From the NCBI GenBank assembly GCA_977006965.1, contig OZ345380.1:930001-994000 (forward strand): a stretch of 64,000 nucleotides of DNA, given 5' to 3'. This document shows, in pieces, positions 50,805-61,820 of this stretch. The translations under genes were made by a program, and so were the position numbers. The notes under the pieces were generated by a model. The model was given only the letters and a program-made list of their open reading frames with translations. It had not been told where the DNA came from and ran no database searches. The stretch's first letter is position 1; each line of letters opens with the position of its first letter. The stretch is from Phymatolithon calcareum. Taxonomy: Eukaryota; Rhodophyta; Florideophyceae; Hapalidiales.

Positions 50805-52082
50805 ATGTCGTCGCCGCTCCCAGCACTGACAAGCGCGCTCTGCAGCGACGCGCTGCTCTCCCTTGTGTCGCAACGCGTGCTAGCGCGCGGCCTCTCCGCG
50901 CGGCGCACGTCTGCCGCGCTGACTGCGTGGGGCGCGGCACGAAAGCCGCCGCCGCGCGACGCGCGTCGCGATCTGCTCGCACAGCGTGTGCGTCGGTTAC
51001 GCAGCAGCGCTAGTAGCTGTGCCGGACATCCGCGTGAGCGCGCCGCTACTAGGGCGCTGCTCGCGCTGGCGATGCCGAGGCCAGATAGTTATACACTGTC
51101 CGCGCTGGCGAGATTGTGGGGCGTGCCGGCGGCGGCGGTGCAGGGGTGTGCGGCGGCGGCGAGTGGGGCGGGGGCGCTGTTACGGTTTTATCGCGCGAGA
51201 TTGGAGGATTGTTGCGGGGATACCAGGGTGTTTCGACTGCTTGGTGGGGGTGGGGGTGGGGGCGGCGTGGAGAGGGGGAGGGTGGAACGGTTGCTCAGGG
51301 AGACGTTGCGGGAAGGGGAGGGGATTGTGGTGGAGGTTGTTATGTTCTTTCTGTGTCCGGATGGAAGGGCGTTGCGGGTGTCGAGGATGGCGATGAAGCG
51401 GGCGGGGTTATGTGTGGCGTTGAGGAATTATGAGCATAGCGGTAGGCTGACGGGGGTGTTGGAGGCATTGCAGCCGGGGAGGATGGCGTTGTTGAGAAGG
51501 GATTTGGCGGCGGTTGGTGGGGGTGAGTTGATTGAGTGTGGGAGGGTGAAGAGGTATTGTGCGGAGAGGGAGTTGTTGACGGATGAGGCGGTTGGGAAGG
51601 TGTTTGGGAGACATGTGGAAGGGGATAGGATGAATGCTTTGGAATTTGTCAGGATGTATTTGGCATTGGTGGATTGTGCGAGTTATGCTGGGACGGTTTA
51701 TTGGTTTGAGGTTTTGGATGTTGATGGGGATGGGGCGTTGGGGAGAGGAGATGTGGCTGGGTTTTATAAGATGAGGAGGAGGGCAAGTGAAGAACGGAAT
51801 GGGGTTGTGTTGGCGGAGGCTTGGAGATTGTGGGAAAGGATTTTGGCGGCAACGGATGTACTCAGTGGGGTGGGTATGTATCGTAATGGGATTTCGAGGA
51901 GACAGATGTTGGCGTTGAGTAGGGCGGATAGGGAGTTTCTGTTGTGTGCGTTGCTGGTTAGAAGGGTTGATGATGGGTCTTTGGTGGATATTGCGGAAAC
52001 TAGACGGAGGGTGCAGAGGGTTGAGAAGGATATGAAGGATAAGGTAAGGGTCGCTCGAGGAAGGGGGGCGCTTGCTTGTTGA
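50805..52082 (+). CDS. PP2A regulatory subunit B''-like EF-hand protein
   Basis: 425 residues from ATG 50805. The C-terminal half has the B'' (PR72/TON2) layout: E-F-V-R-M-Y-L-A-L-V-D-C-A-S, then Y-W-F-E-V-L-D-V-D-G-D-G-A-L-G-R-G-D, a complete EF-hand loop (about 304-315) with Asp rather than Glu at position 12. The N-terminus is Ala/Arg-rich and shorter than in plant or animal B''. A poly-Gly run (about 147-155) is encoded by G-tracts. B'' subunits target protein phosphatase 2A, and TON2/FASS types organise cortical microtubules (family knowledge); the subtype is not resolved here. Coding-strand composition changes from C-rich to almost C-free in the second half (3 C and 32 G in 51541-51600). 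Confidence 0.75.
   Translation: MSSPLPALTSALCSDALLSLVSQRVLARGLSARRTSAALTAWGAARKPPPRDARRDLLAQRVRRLRSSASSCAGHPRERAATRALLALAMPRPDSYTLSALARLWGVPAAAVQGCAAAASGAGALLRFYRARLEDCCGDTRVFRLLGGGGGGGGVERGRVERLLRETLREGEGIVVEVVMFFLCPDGRALRVSRMAMKRAGLCVALRNYEHSGRLTGVLEALQPGRMALLRRDLAAVGGGELIECGRVKRYCAERELLTDEAVGKVFGRHVEGDRMNALEFVRMYLALVDCASYAGTVYWFEVLDVDGDGALGRGDVAGFYKMRRRASEERNGVVLAEAWRLWERILAATDVLSGVGMYRNGISRRQMLALSRADREFLLCALLVRRVDDGSLVDIAETRRRVQRVEKDMKDKVRVARGRGALAC
51244..51262 (+). other. G-tract run with G-quadruplex potential inside the B'' gene
   Basis: Three G5 tracts separated by single T, followed by further GG pairs, encode the poly-Gly segment. The spacing meets the usual quadruplex pattern if the following GG pairs contribute. 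Confidence 0.6.
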
Positions 52083-52106
52083 GTGGTCGGGAATTGGGAT
52101 GGGAGG

Positions 52107-52152
<46 letters not shown>
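52107..52152. repeat. (AATC)11.5 microsatellite
   Basis: 46 bp of uninterrupted aatc units, starting 25 bp after the B''-like stop codon. Confidence 0.95.
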
Positions 52153-52783
52153 GGCAGCGTGCAGAAAGGTGGAGGAGATTGTTGTTGCTTGCAATGTGGA
52201 AGGCGAATAGGAAGGTTTTGTTTGTTTCCATCGCGCAGCGGTTTCGCCGTCCGTGACATGAGAATTTCCTGGTATGTTGAGAACAAAGAGACGATTTGTC
52301 GAGTCGAGCTGCTCAAGGCTATGGTGTGCAACAAGTTTTCCCGGCCGATGGTGGACGAGCTGCTAGGTAAAGTACAGCAGCTCAGGTTCATGCAGGTGAC
52401 AGTCGCGCGGTCAAGATATCTCTAGGACAGCAAGTCGCGGTGAGGTGGTGGTTAATGCAACTCTGACGGTCACGAATGGCTGCGGGATGGATCGACTGTG
52501 GGCCGGCAACTCGGTGTCATTCGAGATGATGGGCGCGGACGGCAGATATCCAGGTCGACGCGTCGATTGCAGTGGTCGCAGTCGGCAATTGCAAAACAGA
52601 TTGAGCACCATGTCACGGATGACTTGAGATTCGGCCCCTTCTCCAATCCTTATCAAACTCTTGTTTTCGCAGACTGTGTATGATAAATCCATGTAATGAT
52701 TACTGTACTGTAAGATCGAGTTACGTGTGATGCAGCACGGAACATTATTCGCTAAAATTAAAACTGCACTGTTGTCGTCCATG

Positions 52784-52807
52784 GTGAAGCTAAAATTTTA
52801 GCTTCAC
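52784..52807. repeat. Perfect 24-bp palindrome
   Basis: gtgaagctaaaa followed directly by ttttagcttcac. Function unknown. Confidence 0.85.
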
Positions 52808-53420
52808 TCTCATAAAATTATTCCACAAAGTCATTTTACTTCCTGAAACAATTTTATGATATCCTATATGTATCATACTGTATGAATTTTGTCGATGAAA
52901 AAGCAAGTGCGCACCCTAAGCCCACGGCGCATACAGCGCCTTCATCATCAGCGACAGACAGGCCTTACAGCATCTGCTCTTTTGGACGCATCAGACACCC
53001 TGTACTGTATCATAAAGGATTTGTCATGCAGTGGAACTTGAAGGAAGGAAGTACTTGTTAAAAACGTTTTCTGTTTCAAAAAGACTATTTTTTCCGCTCA
53101 AATCAGAAGGCGTGGAGGCAGGATCGGTCGGTCGCAAACCGACTGTCCCTGCTTGGGTTTTCCAGACAGAAAACGAAGCGTCCCGGGCCCCCGATTCATT
53201 TTCGACCCTGCCTGTCTGCGTCCCCGCTACCGTATTCCACGCCCCGACTCACGAGTTTCGCCTTCATTGCCCACATATCAGCCCCGAAGGGACCCCTCAG
53301 TGCCGCAAGAACCAACACGCTGCACATCGTAGTCCCCCTGCCACGAACCACGACGCACCAGAACCAGACCAGCGGTACTGTACAGAACAGCTATCTATCT
53401 CTATCCTTCTTCCCTCCCGC

Positions 53421-53440
53421 TGACTGACTGACTGACTGAC
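53421..53440. repeat. (TGAC)5 microsatellite
   Basis: Five units of tgac in a C/T-rich upstream region. Confidence 0.9.
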
Positions 53441-53509
53441 TTGACCATCACTCCTTTGTTTAGCTCGACCTGGGAAGGGTAACGCAGCGCAAATCAGTCC
53501 GCTTGCCCA

Positions 53510-53537
53510 ACTCGACTCGACTCGACTCGACTCGACT
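53510..53537. repeat. (ACTCG)5.6 microsatellite
   Basis: Twenty-eight bases of actcg units, about 360 bp upstream of the next gene. Confidence 0.9.
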
Positions 53538-53895
53538 GCCTCGTGCTGTCAACGAACGAACATACACCGCCCAAAGTGCGCGTGTTCTCTCTCGCGGCCG
53601 TGTTATTAGTGCTTCACGGGCATCGTCGTTTTTTGACGACCACCGTCATTCCGCAAAGTCGCGGCAACATACGGAGCTATTGCCGCCGCAAAGGAGCAGC
53701 AAGCGTCACTTGCGTCCGAAAAGCTCAAGTCGCACTAATTGGCGACAAGAAGAGCCCAAACCGACGAGGTGCTGCCCGAGCAACGCAGCGCGGCGCGGAC
53801 ACCGCACACTAAACCGCAGTAAACACGCTCTCACTCAAGCGCCAGCCGTTCAAGCCGCCGAACCCCATTAAGCAAGTGCCTGACCACTATCCGCC

Positions 53896-55236
53896 ATGAC
53901 AGATCTCCGCACGCCGCATGAGCGGCGAAGCGATCAGCTCTCCATCCTCGTGCGTCGTCCCCTTTCCGCCACTCTCGGCACGCGTTTCGTGCGCACTTCA
54001 GACACGCACGTGCATTCACCGCAAAGTTTCCGCTTCGACGACTACGACTCCGACACCGAGACGGAGGGTCCCGTGTCCGAAGTGAGCGCTGCCACAACGT
54101 CCACCACATCGTCCACGTCCGATGCCGCGGTCGCGGACGTCATTCCACAGGCCGTTCCCTTCTCGTCGCAACTTGCGCTTCGACGTCGCACGTCCTCGGG
54201 TTCTCCATCCGGGTCCCCGATTTCTGCCAGTTCGTCCTCTTCGTCCTCACTTCCGACTGCGAAAGTCGACGGCGTGCATGCAATCTTCGGCGTAGTGTCA
54301 CGTCCGGTCAAGTCGCCGCAGGCAACCTCGCCGGAAATCCAAATGTCTGATTTTTGCGACACTTCGGAAGGGCCGCGAAATCCGCCGCCGAATGCAAACG
54401 ATTTCATCGATGACCTGCCCTTCCAGCGCGCGCGCGCACGCTCGTTCTACGGCGCTGCCGCTGCGGCGGCGGACGATGACGACAATGGCGGCGGGTTGAT
54501 TTCAGGCGATGAGTCGGAGAGCTCGGATGGTGGTAGTGGATCGCCGCAATTTGTCAACGGGGTTTTCGCGGCTTCACCTATATCGGAAACACGGTTGCGG
54601 AGAGCATTGGAGGATGATTATGACCTTTTTGCACGACGTTCGCAACATAGTGAGGGTAACATGTCGTCCACTCGGAAAAGGGCTAATACTGCTCCGATTT
54701 TGGAACGGAGACATACCTCCGGATCGTCGCCGGAACTCGGAGGAAGAGGGGGGGAACGTGGATTTGTAAGACGATTGGCGTCTGCGGCGCATACGAGAAC
54801 GACGTCAAGGACAAGAAGGTCGAGGTCGAATGTGTCGGTTGAAGATGTGCGGGCGCGGGCGGAGGAATTGCGCGCTCTTATTCCGGATGATACTTTCAAG
54901 AAGGCTGCCGCGCCTGGACGGGTGCCGCTCTTTGTGGAGGAGGCGGGACGAAACCCGAGGGTGGCGTTTGTTAATGGCGATTTGCATCGTGTGAGGGTGA
55001 GAAGGTCGTCGTTGGATGGTGGTGGGGTGCGCACGAAGAGGAGGGGTGGGTGTATTCGGTCGAGAATTGCGCGCGCGGTTGTGAAACGTATGCAGGAATG
55101 TGATGCAGGGTTGGCGGTGGAAAGGAGGAGGAAGAGGAGAATTGTGAGGGCGAGGAAGGAGAAGGAGAGGATGGCGGAGACGGGAAAGACGACCAGGAGA
55201 GAACGGGGGTTGTTTCATGGGATGTGGACGAGATAG
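53896..55236 (+). CDS. Disordered Ser/Arg-rich protein, unknown function
   Basis: 446 residues from ATG 53896. The N-terminal two-thirds is Ser/Thr/Asp-rich and low complexity (S-S-S-S-S-S-L near 115, A-A-A-A-A-D-D-D-D near 195, E-S-S-D-G-G-S-G). The C-terminal third is basic (R-T-R-R-S-R-S near 303, R-R-R-K-R-R-I-V-R-A-R-K near 412). Fragments such as V-E-D-V-R-A-R-A-E-E-L-R suggest a helix. No domain recognised; possibly a phosphoregulated nuclear or cytoskeletal protein (weak inference). The coding strand becomes G- and purine-rich in its 3' third, where C is scarce. Confidence 0.7.
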   Translation: MTDLRTPHERRSDQLSILVRRPLSATLGTRFVRTSDTHVHSPQSFRFDDYDSDTETEGPVSEVSAATTSTTSSTSDAAVADVIPQAVPFSSQLALRRRTSSGSPSGSPISASSSSSSSLPTAKVDGVHAIFGVVSRPVKSPQATSPEIQMSDFCDTSEGPRNPPPNANDFIDDLPFQRARARSFYGAAAAAADDDDNGGGLISGDESESSDGGSGSPQFVNGVFAASPISETRLRRALEDDYDLFARRSQHSEGNMSSTRKRANTAPILERRHTSGSSPELGGRGGERGFVRRLASAAHTRTTSRTRRSRSNVSVEDVRARAEELRALIPDDTFKKAAAPGRVPLFVEEAGRNPRVAFVNGDLHRVRVRRSSLDGGGVRTKRRGGCIRSRIARAVVKRMQECDAGLAVERRRKRRIVRARKEKERMAETGKTTRRERGLFHGMWTR

Positions 55237-56022
55237 GTGGTGTAGTGCGTGGATTATTTATCTGGTTTGATGATGGGATGGCTTGGTGAGAGCGGTTTGC
55301 CGGTTTTCGAAGAGGTAGACTGCAAATGCGAAGGCGACTGGAGGTTTCGTGGCTGGTTCTGTATGTGGGAGGTGTGGAAACGTGGTATTAAAAGTCGGTC
55401 GGCTGCATTTCTGTGCTTTGGTCATCCGTTTTTCTTTCATGATTGGCTTTGCGGACCTCGCGTGTTTGGTGGTGATGAGGAAAGTTGGTAGGTTGGTTGA
55501 TGTGTTGATTTTGTTGAATAACATCGAACGACAAGTGGTGGCAATATCTGCAATTGCATGCAAGGCAGCAGAGCGCTTTCTCGCTGGCAATGCAATGGAA
55601 GTGGACAATTGTCTGCACGTTCGCTGGTGAAGCAAATGGTGAAGGTGACGGGAAGAATTTCATTTCAGTCCGGAATGAGTTTGTCGACGAAGAAAAGTTT
55701 TAGCAATCTGTTGAAACGCAGTCATTGATGATTCTTTGGCAGAAGAGGGAAAAGGTGCTTGTCGATAAAGTGCGAATGTGCTCACCAGTCGATCTGGCAT
55801 GAGTCTGTCTGCTCCACGCCTGTGATGGCGAGCACCGCAGACTTGAATTTTACTTTCTTATACTGTAGGTTGTATTGAAGTATCTTTGTTCTTCTGCATG
55901 GGCAGATGATGCAGCTACGGTTATCTCTGAGGCAGCGGAGATAATTTTACACATGCTCGGCAGAGAAAACTCTCATGTCTGTCGGCTTTCCTCATTGTTG
56001 GGACAACAAAATGCAGCATTGT

Positions 56023-56072
56023 AGATGCTTAGAAGTAAGCGTGTGTCCACTTATTTCTAAGCATCTTTTTTA
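56023..56072 (+). repeat. 17-bp stem-loop followed by a T-run
   Basis: agatgcttagaagtaag (56023-56039) pairs with cttatttctaagcatct (56050-56066) with one mismatch (G-T when transcribed from the plus strand) and a 10-nt loop, followed by tttttt. It could be a MITE core or a small hairpin RNA; neither is established. Confidence 0.6.
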
Positions 56073-56127
56073 GACGGCTAAAACTTCTGACAGATTGCTC
56101 TGCCTGCCATCCACGAATCAGCTCCAC

Positions 56128-56171
56128 GTGGACCTCGGCTGGACAGTGGACCTCGGCTGGACAGTGGACCC
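56128..56171. repeat. Tandem repeat of 18-bp unit
   Basis: gtggacctcggctggaca occurs twice in tandem (56128-56145, 56146-56163), followed by a partial third copy. Confidence 0.85.
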
Positions 56172-56590
56172 AGAAGGACCACACGGACCTCGGCAGAAGT
56201 GAGGAGGGCAGACTGTGAATTATTTTTGGAGCAGAGACCGTATCATATCATACGGACTCTCCCAGGGTTCCACGTTGGCCGCTTGCCCGTTGCGGCTGAG
56301 CCAGCTGCCTGCATTTGCTGCTTCACACAGTACAAGTATGATAGTGGCCAAATATAATTCTATCTCTTTAGTCTGTTCTGCTCTGGTCATTGCATATATA
56401 GAAATATTCCAATAAAGTCATCGACCACAGTTGCTCATTGCGCTGCTGATAAAAAGAGGGAGCTCCTGTTCTGTAATGCATGCACCGGCGCGCGAGCCGC
56501 ATGATCTCCTCGGTTGCTGCCAGGGGCGGCGAACCTCAATGGGCGTCCATTCAACAGCGAAGTCACCACAACGTTCACTAAACGTTTCTC

Positions 56591-56622
56591 CTCCCCTCCC
56601 CTCCCCTCCCCTCCCCTCCCCT
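56591..56622. repeat. (CTCCC)6 low-complexity tract
   Basis: Six pentamer units, strongly strand-asymmetric. Confidence 0.9.
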
Positions 56623-58037
56623 TCCCAATCAAAGTTCCTACATGCAACTGTGGCGGGCGGGCTCTCAAAGAAGAGCAGCGCGGGGAACTGGTTTGCTCGC
56701 AGAATCAGTTACAGTGCTCATGACGGACTGATTGACTGACGATTGGAAACACGTCCAACTCCTCGTCCGCCAAGTGCTGTAGAGGGGGCGAAATCAGTCG
56801 GTGACCGCTCGCTTCTCACAACCAAAAAACCAATGAGTCGAAAACGTGCTACGGCACGCATGAATGGACCGGCTACATACCGTAGAGCGCAACTTTGAGC
56901 ACCACGACCAACATACGGAAATGTCAACAACTTGCCGGAGCAGTCGCGCTGAGTCTTTGACTTCAACTCTTCACCTGCGGCGTGCTTCCCACTCTTCTCT
57001 AAGGCTGCGAATCCTGGAATTGGACCGATCAGGTGCGACAAGAATTGAACTCAACGGCGTCGAAAATGCCATCCAACATAATTGGAACTACATTGGTCGA
57101 CGAAGCGCGAGTGCCCTCTCTCACCGCATACATGGACGGGAGCTACTCCAGTGAATGTCAAGCCAGCCACAAATCCCTCGTTCATGATGCATCTAAGCGA
57201 AAGGCACTTACAGATTTCAACATGGCAAATGATTGGAGATAACGGAGAAAACGGAGAAAACTTACTCACGCCCTCAAAGCCCTGTTATCTTCACGTGGGG
57301 AATTGCAGAATGCAATACAATGAAGACGGACGATGAAGGACATCATTTCTTCACAATTTGTACTGACATTTCTATCGTCGAACATCATAGGGCGCATGTC
57401 TCACGCACCTCTATCTCAAATCGATGCACAGTCCACTCCTTATACGCTCACCTCGTTCCGCTGTTTTCGTACGCAATCTCTCACGCATGTTCGAAACTTG
57501 GCCATTCGCCGCCCGTTTGTTTACGGATGGGTGTTCCCACGGGCACGGAAAACCTTCAGCAGTGTCCCACAACGGGTCAGTCTCCGCTGATATCATCTTC
57601 CGAGTACACTCTTCCACCGGCAACGTCCGTCCAGCCTCAGCAACACCACATCATCCTCCGCTTTGACTCACATACAGCACGATTCTGATGACTAGTATTC
57701 GTACGCATGCATGTGGTTGAGGAAAGTCGCTCTTTTTTCGCAAATAAGACTTGTTGCAAACTGCATAAGTCAGGGTCATCAGCACAGAAGATGATGAGAC
57801 AAATCGCACATAATGTGGTCCTCAGCTGGTTACATATCCAAACTGACGCTACACCCTGGTGGATTCTTGGGAACTGAATTGACGACAGTCGCTCCACAAG
57901 GTTAAGGACTGAGCGCGAGTGTGGCGAGTGTGTAAGGTCGTTATGAGTCCTTGGGACACACTCTGTTTGGAGCGTTCTATTCGCTCCAACAAACGTGACG
58001 ATTTTCTGCGAGAAACGATAAATCAGCAGAGGGACTG

Positions 58038-58540
58038 CCGGGAAACTTTCAACTTGACAGTTGTAATAGAACTGACATCTTAATCCCGTAGTCTTACGAA
58101 TATTGAGGCACTGCTCTCTCAGTTTCTACTTGCCTTAGAAGATATTCGGCCTTATATTAGGATCATCATCTGTGCCTTCCCTCTGTCCACATCATTGTTC
58201 AAAATAATCCAGTGCCTGTTTTACACTTGTTCTCGGAAGGGATGACACCCTACCTAAGTGTCGACTCGATATAAAGAAAGAAAAAGAATTGCCGCGAAAG
58301 TGCGATTGAGAATCAAGCACCAACCGGAACTTGGTGGTCCAGTAGTTTTGTCGCGCGTCAGGTTATGGGCCCAGGTTACGCCGGGAAATTTCAAAGCCGG
58401 CAGTTCTACATGAACTGTCGATAACCGCTTCCAAAATTGAGGTGGAATATTGCGGCGACATTAAAAGAGTCGCGAATGTGCAGTTCAGAAGCAAGCATTA
58501 ACCAGAACTTGGACGTCGAGTAGTTTTTTCTCGTGTCACT
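58038..58540. repeat. Degenerate interspersed direct repeats
   Basis: 58291-58362 and 58470-58540 share a pattern (cgcgaa-gtgc, caagca, aacc-gaacttgg, agtagtttt). 58038-58079 and 58380-58421 share another (ccgggaaa, tttcaa, cagtt, gaactg). They are diverged, and the pattern is consistent with an old duplicated or transposon-derived segment. Confidence 0.5.
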
Positions 58541-59499
58541 CACTTTGTACTATTTAACAAACATAAGTTGCTCAATTTGTCGCTGAATCCCTCTCATGAG
58601 AATGCCAAACTTTCTGTCCTTTTTTCGGGAATGTGCACCCTACCCTATGGCAAACTTAAGACTCATCTTAGACTCCGCATTTCTGATATTCGACCCCGTC
58701 GACGTTTTTGAGTGTTCACACAATTCCCTTGGTGCAGTGTTGGGACGATCTCTTATTTGAAGGGCGACAAAGCGCAACCCTTAGACTAGTACATGGCATT
58801 GGCATTGCAGTTTGCGCTCATGATCGCACTGGAATCCATTATTGTCACTACCACTGAGGTTTGGCTTGTCTATGTAATTCTCCTAGAATATAAGCAGGAT
58901 AAATGCATCACGTTCTTCCCGCCCGACTTCGAAGGTGATTCTGACTACTCTCATTTAAAATGAATAGGACATCATTGATGAAAACGAGGGAAATGATGAA
59001 GGTAGAGGGTCAGGATACACAGAGCGGATATGTTTCCCGGTATGGCCTTGCACTCTTTTGATTGGAACCGAGGAGGAACACAGTTTACATGAGATACCTT
59101 CATCGGCAAGTTGTAAATTCGAAAAACTGTGTCGCACAAAGTCATTTACTAGTCCCCTTTCTGAGCTGAAAAGCTAACCAGAGATCTGGAAGCTAGCAAG
59201 AAGTGCAGCTTCTTGTTTCTGCAGTCATTAAGCTAAATTAGTGAAACTTCGGTCAATAAATGCTTGGGGTGCCCGCACTTGATGTTGACCAGAATATGAT
59301 TCTTCCCAAATATTCTCCTATTGCACTTGCGCGCCGAAATCGTTCCCACGCAAAGTGCAATTTCGTGTCGACATAGCACTGCCGCAACTCATCGGGGCTC
59401 CCAAGTGCTGCTTGTTTTGATCTCTTCATTCGGCCTGCATATAAGCGCCCCACTCCGATTCCCCATCTTGCTCACTCCAGCCTCCCCTCAACCTCAACC

Positions 59500-59901
59500 A
59501 TGGTTCTCCTTTTCCTCGTCGCCATCTGCGCCACAAGTGTGGCGGCCATCACGACGGCTGGATGTTGCATTCTTCGCTCCGTGCTCAATCGCGGAGATGC
59601 CTCGACCGAAGTTGGCTCTTCTTGGGACCCGCCGCTTGAATCGTGCATATGTCCCGCGTGTCGTGAGTTTGCTCGCCTTTTCCCCGTCGCTCCAGGAGAT
59701 GAGTATGTTCCGGACTTCCTTTCTGATGTGGATGAGGAAGAATCGGAAGGAAAGATGAAAACGTTGCTTGCCGGGGACAGTTCGGTAAACTATGGGGCAG
59801 CTGGAACACTTGTTGGAACACGCAATGAAGGTCGGTCTACAGCCGATATTCCCGAAGACGTTGTGAAAACTCAAATCGTTCAGATGCTTCCTGAGCAATG
59901 A
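59500..59901 (+). CDS. Small putative secreted or membrane-anchored protein, unknown family
   Basis: 133 residues from ATG 59500. Residues 1-26 are hydrophobic (M-V-L-L-F-L-V-A-I-C-A-T-S-V-A-A), a signal peptide or anchor. A Cys-containing segment follows (P-P-L-E-S-C-I-C-P-A-C-R-E-F), then an acidic stretch (P-D-F-L-S-D-V-D-E-E-E-S-E-G). A diverged, broken copy lies at 62955-63260, which supports a real gene. No known family recognised. A basic-secretory-protein gene lies between the two copies. Confidence 0.68.
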   Translation: MVLLFLVAICATSVAAITTAGCCILRSVLNRGDASTEVGSSWDPPLESCICPACREFARLFPVAPGDEYVPDFLSDVDEEESEGKMKTLLAGDSSVNYGAAGTLVGTRNEGRSTADIPEDVVKTQIVQMLPEQ

Positions 59902-60963
59902 CTTGCATGCATGCAGCATCTTTTAGGAAAACTTGGCACTATTAGAGAAGACTTGACGTGGATGGATCAATAAGGTGATAAAGAATGAGCGAGTGTTACG
60001 GACATGAATTTGTGATGGATGATCGGATCATCGTTTGCATGGACCGAGAGGCACATCCTATGTGTGCCAACAAGTTTAGTGAATCCTCGTAGGTGAGAGA
60101 GGGGAACTACATATTTTAAAGGCAAACAGAAAGAAGTAAAAAATCCTGAGAACCGTTGAACAACCAGGGCAGGGACTCGGAGACATAAGTTGTGCTTCAA
60201 ATGCAGGACCGTTGCAGTGCGTTGATAACATATTTGGGATGATCGCAGTAAAGCAGAACCTTATGGATTGAGTTCTTCAATAAGAAATTGGTTCGCACAC
60301 GGCACAGTGTTCCACAGCCTGAGGACACCTAGAGCGGATGGGTTAATGATCTGTACAGACGGATTCAGGGACCGAGAAAGGCGTTGTTTTTATACACGAC
60401 GTATGGCACCGGAGAGAAGAGTACACAACAAGGAGAATATCAACTTGTACTAAGTCCCCTTGTTGCATCGTCTGTTGATGCGGCTCGCTCTATTAGGACC
60501 TGCATATCGCGGTGCACCATCTTTTTCACTTAGAGTCGCTCAGTGTGGATGCAGATACCGGGTTCTCCGGGAGGATCTGTGGATGTTTTCAGCTACCGTT
60601 TCAATTGCCACTGCAGTATCGAAAAGTAAGATTTCTAATTAGCTGAATCATCTTTTCCCATAGCCTTGGACGGGATTGAGTACTGTTCAACCACAACAAT
60701 CTATGAGCTCAGCACTTGGACTGTGCCTTTACTTCACAACAAACGAGATTTCTATGATAGTCGACTTGATGCACTCATTTCTTTTTCGCTCGGAGAAATT
60801 AAACGTCTTGTTATGCGCATTACTTTTTGCGCCAGCGATTATCACGGATAGATGCGCACCAGTGGTCATTTTCTGTATCTCAGTGTCAAGCGGAAAGCAT
60901 ATGGAGTCCTGCACATGAAAAATTCAACAACAGAGTGTGTTCAGGTGCTCTGCCATGTGTTCT
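59902..60963. other. Intergenic, no gene recognised
   Basis: About 1 kb between the convergent small secreted-protein gene and the metallopeptidase gene. Only short ORFs of about 60-80 codons. Confidence 0.45.
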
Positions 60964-61683
60964 CTACCGTCGCGGCTTAAACCGAAGATAATCTGCCCAG
61001 AGCTCCTTGACTGGCTTGCCGACAACAACTCTGAATATGTCGTCGCTGTAGCTCCTATCGTTGTGAAGCCTTCTGACAAATCCGCGCTTGCGGTGCTTTT
61101 CAATCCAATAGAAGAATCCCGCCGTGACGCGGTAACTATGAGTGTACCCGTCGGCAACATTTGGTTTCGGGAAATGACTGAGGTTCCAGCGATCAAAGTA
61201 CGGCCAGCGGATGTAGTCTGCCACTCCTTCCCTCGCCCACGCCGGCAGGTGTTTCCAGGAAAGCCCACGATTCGTATTAAACTGGATGACATGCACTAAC
61301 TCATGGATGAGCACACCCAAGTCGTTCACTGGAATTGTCTTCAACCAACCCGACGACACAGAGATCTTATTCCCAGACGCATAAGCAATTCCGTCGTTCT
61401 TGTTGAGAATTTCGACAATTACAGTGTGCGGGTGCGTATAGTGCTTAGGGCTCAGCTCTCCTATTATCCATGGATACCAGGCAATCATTGCTTGACGGCC
61501 GTTCAGCGCCCAGTTCCAGAAGTGCTGCAGCTCGGGTAGGTGCTGCACTTGTTGCACGTCCAGTTGGACATTAAGTGTCCGTGCTTGCCTCGTTGATGAA
61601 GAAATGCCTTCGATTGCCTTCCCAGAGGCTAAGCATAAGCATGTTACGAAGGCACACAGGAAAAGATGAATGTGTGATGCCAT
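60964..61683 (-). CDS. Basic secretory protein (BSP) family putative zinc metallopeptidase
   Basis: 239 residues from ATG 61681-61683, chosen because it begins a clear signal peptide (MASHIHLFLCAFVTCLCLAS, 1-20); the frame is open 41 codons further upstream. The BSP domain (about 35-235) has the gluzincin-type motif H-E-L-V-H (127-131) followed by P-A-W-A-R-E-G-V-A-D-Y-I-R (147-159), the standard pair in this family; the downstream Glu or Asp in the second block probably completes the zinc site. A C-terminal D-D-I-F-R-V-V-V-G-K-P-V-K-E-L-W is also typical. BSP proteins are secreted and linked to defence in plants (family knowledge). A 26-bp palindrome lies about 140 bp upstream. Confidence 0.9.
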   Translation of the reverse strand: MASHIHLFLCAFVTCLCLASGKAIEGISSSTRQARTLNVQLDVQQVQHLPELQHFWNWALNGRQAMIAWYPWIIGELSPKHYTHPHTVIVEILNKNDGIAYASGNKISVSSGWLKTIPVNDLGVLIHELVHVIQFNTNRGLSWKHLPAWAREGVADYIRWPYFDRWNLSHFPKPNVADGYTHSYRVTAGFFYWIEKHRKRGFVRRLHNDRSYSDDIFRVVVGKPVKELWADYLRFKPRR

Positions 61684-61820
61684 TAGGAAACTCCAAAATG
61701 GCGCCCCAGTTGCGGAAGGCAGAGAAAAGGGACCGAAGCGAGTGCTTTGATATTTTGACTTGGGGACTTGAGGTGAACGGCTCAAAGCAGGAGATTGTAG
61801 GGACATCGCAGACTTAAGTA
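61684..61820. other. Upstream region of the BSP gene
   Basis: Short stretch between the start codon and the palindrome. It should include the promoter; no clear TATA box. Confidence 0.4.

Larger units (their letters stand above)
52083..53895. other. Intergenic rich in simple repeats
   Basis: About 1.8 kb containing an (AATC) run, a 24-bp palindrome, and (GACT) and (GACTC) runs. No gene was recognised; ORFs at 52072-52425 and 53031-53423 lack motifs. Confidence 0.45.
55237..59499. other. Large intergenic stretch, repeats only
   Basis: About 4.3 kb without a recognised gene. It holds a stem-loop with a T-run, an 18-bp tandem repeat, a (CTCCC) run and a set of degenerate direct repeats near 58.0-58.5 kb. 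ORFs such as 57233-57688 have no motif. Confidence 0.45.

Noticed and set aside
51408-52112. Long minus-strand ORF rich in Pro, His, Ile, Thr and Gln opposite the PP2A B''-like gene
   Set aside because: It is a shadow of the C-depleted coding strand; the composition removes antisense stops, and the product has no domain.
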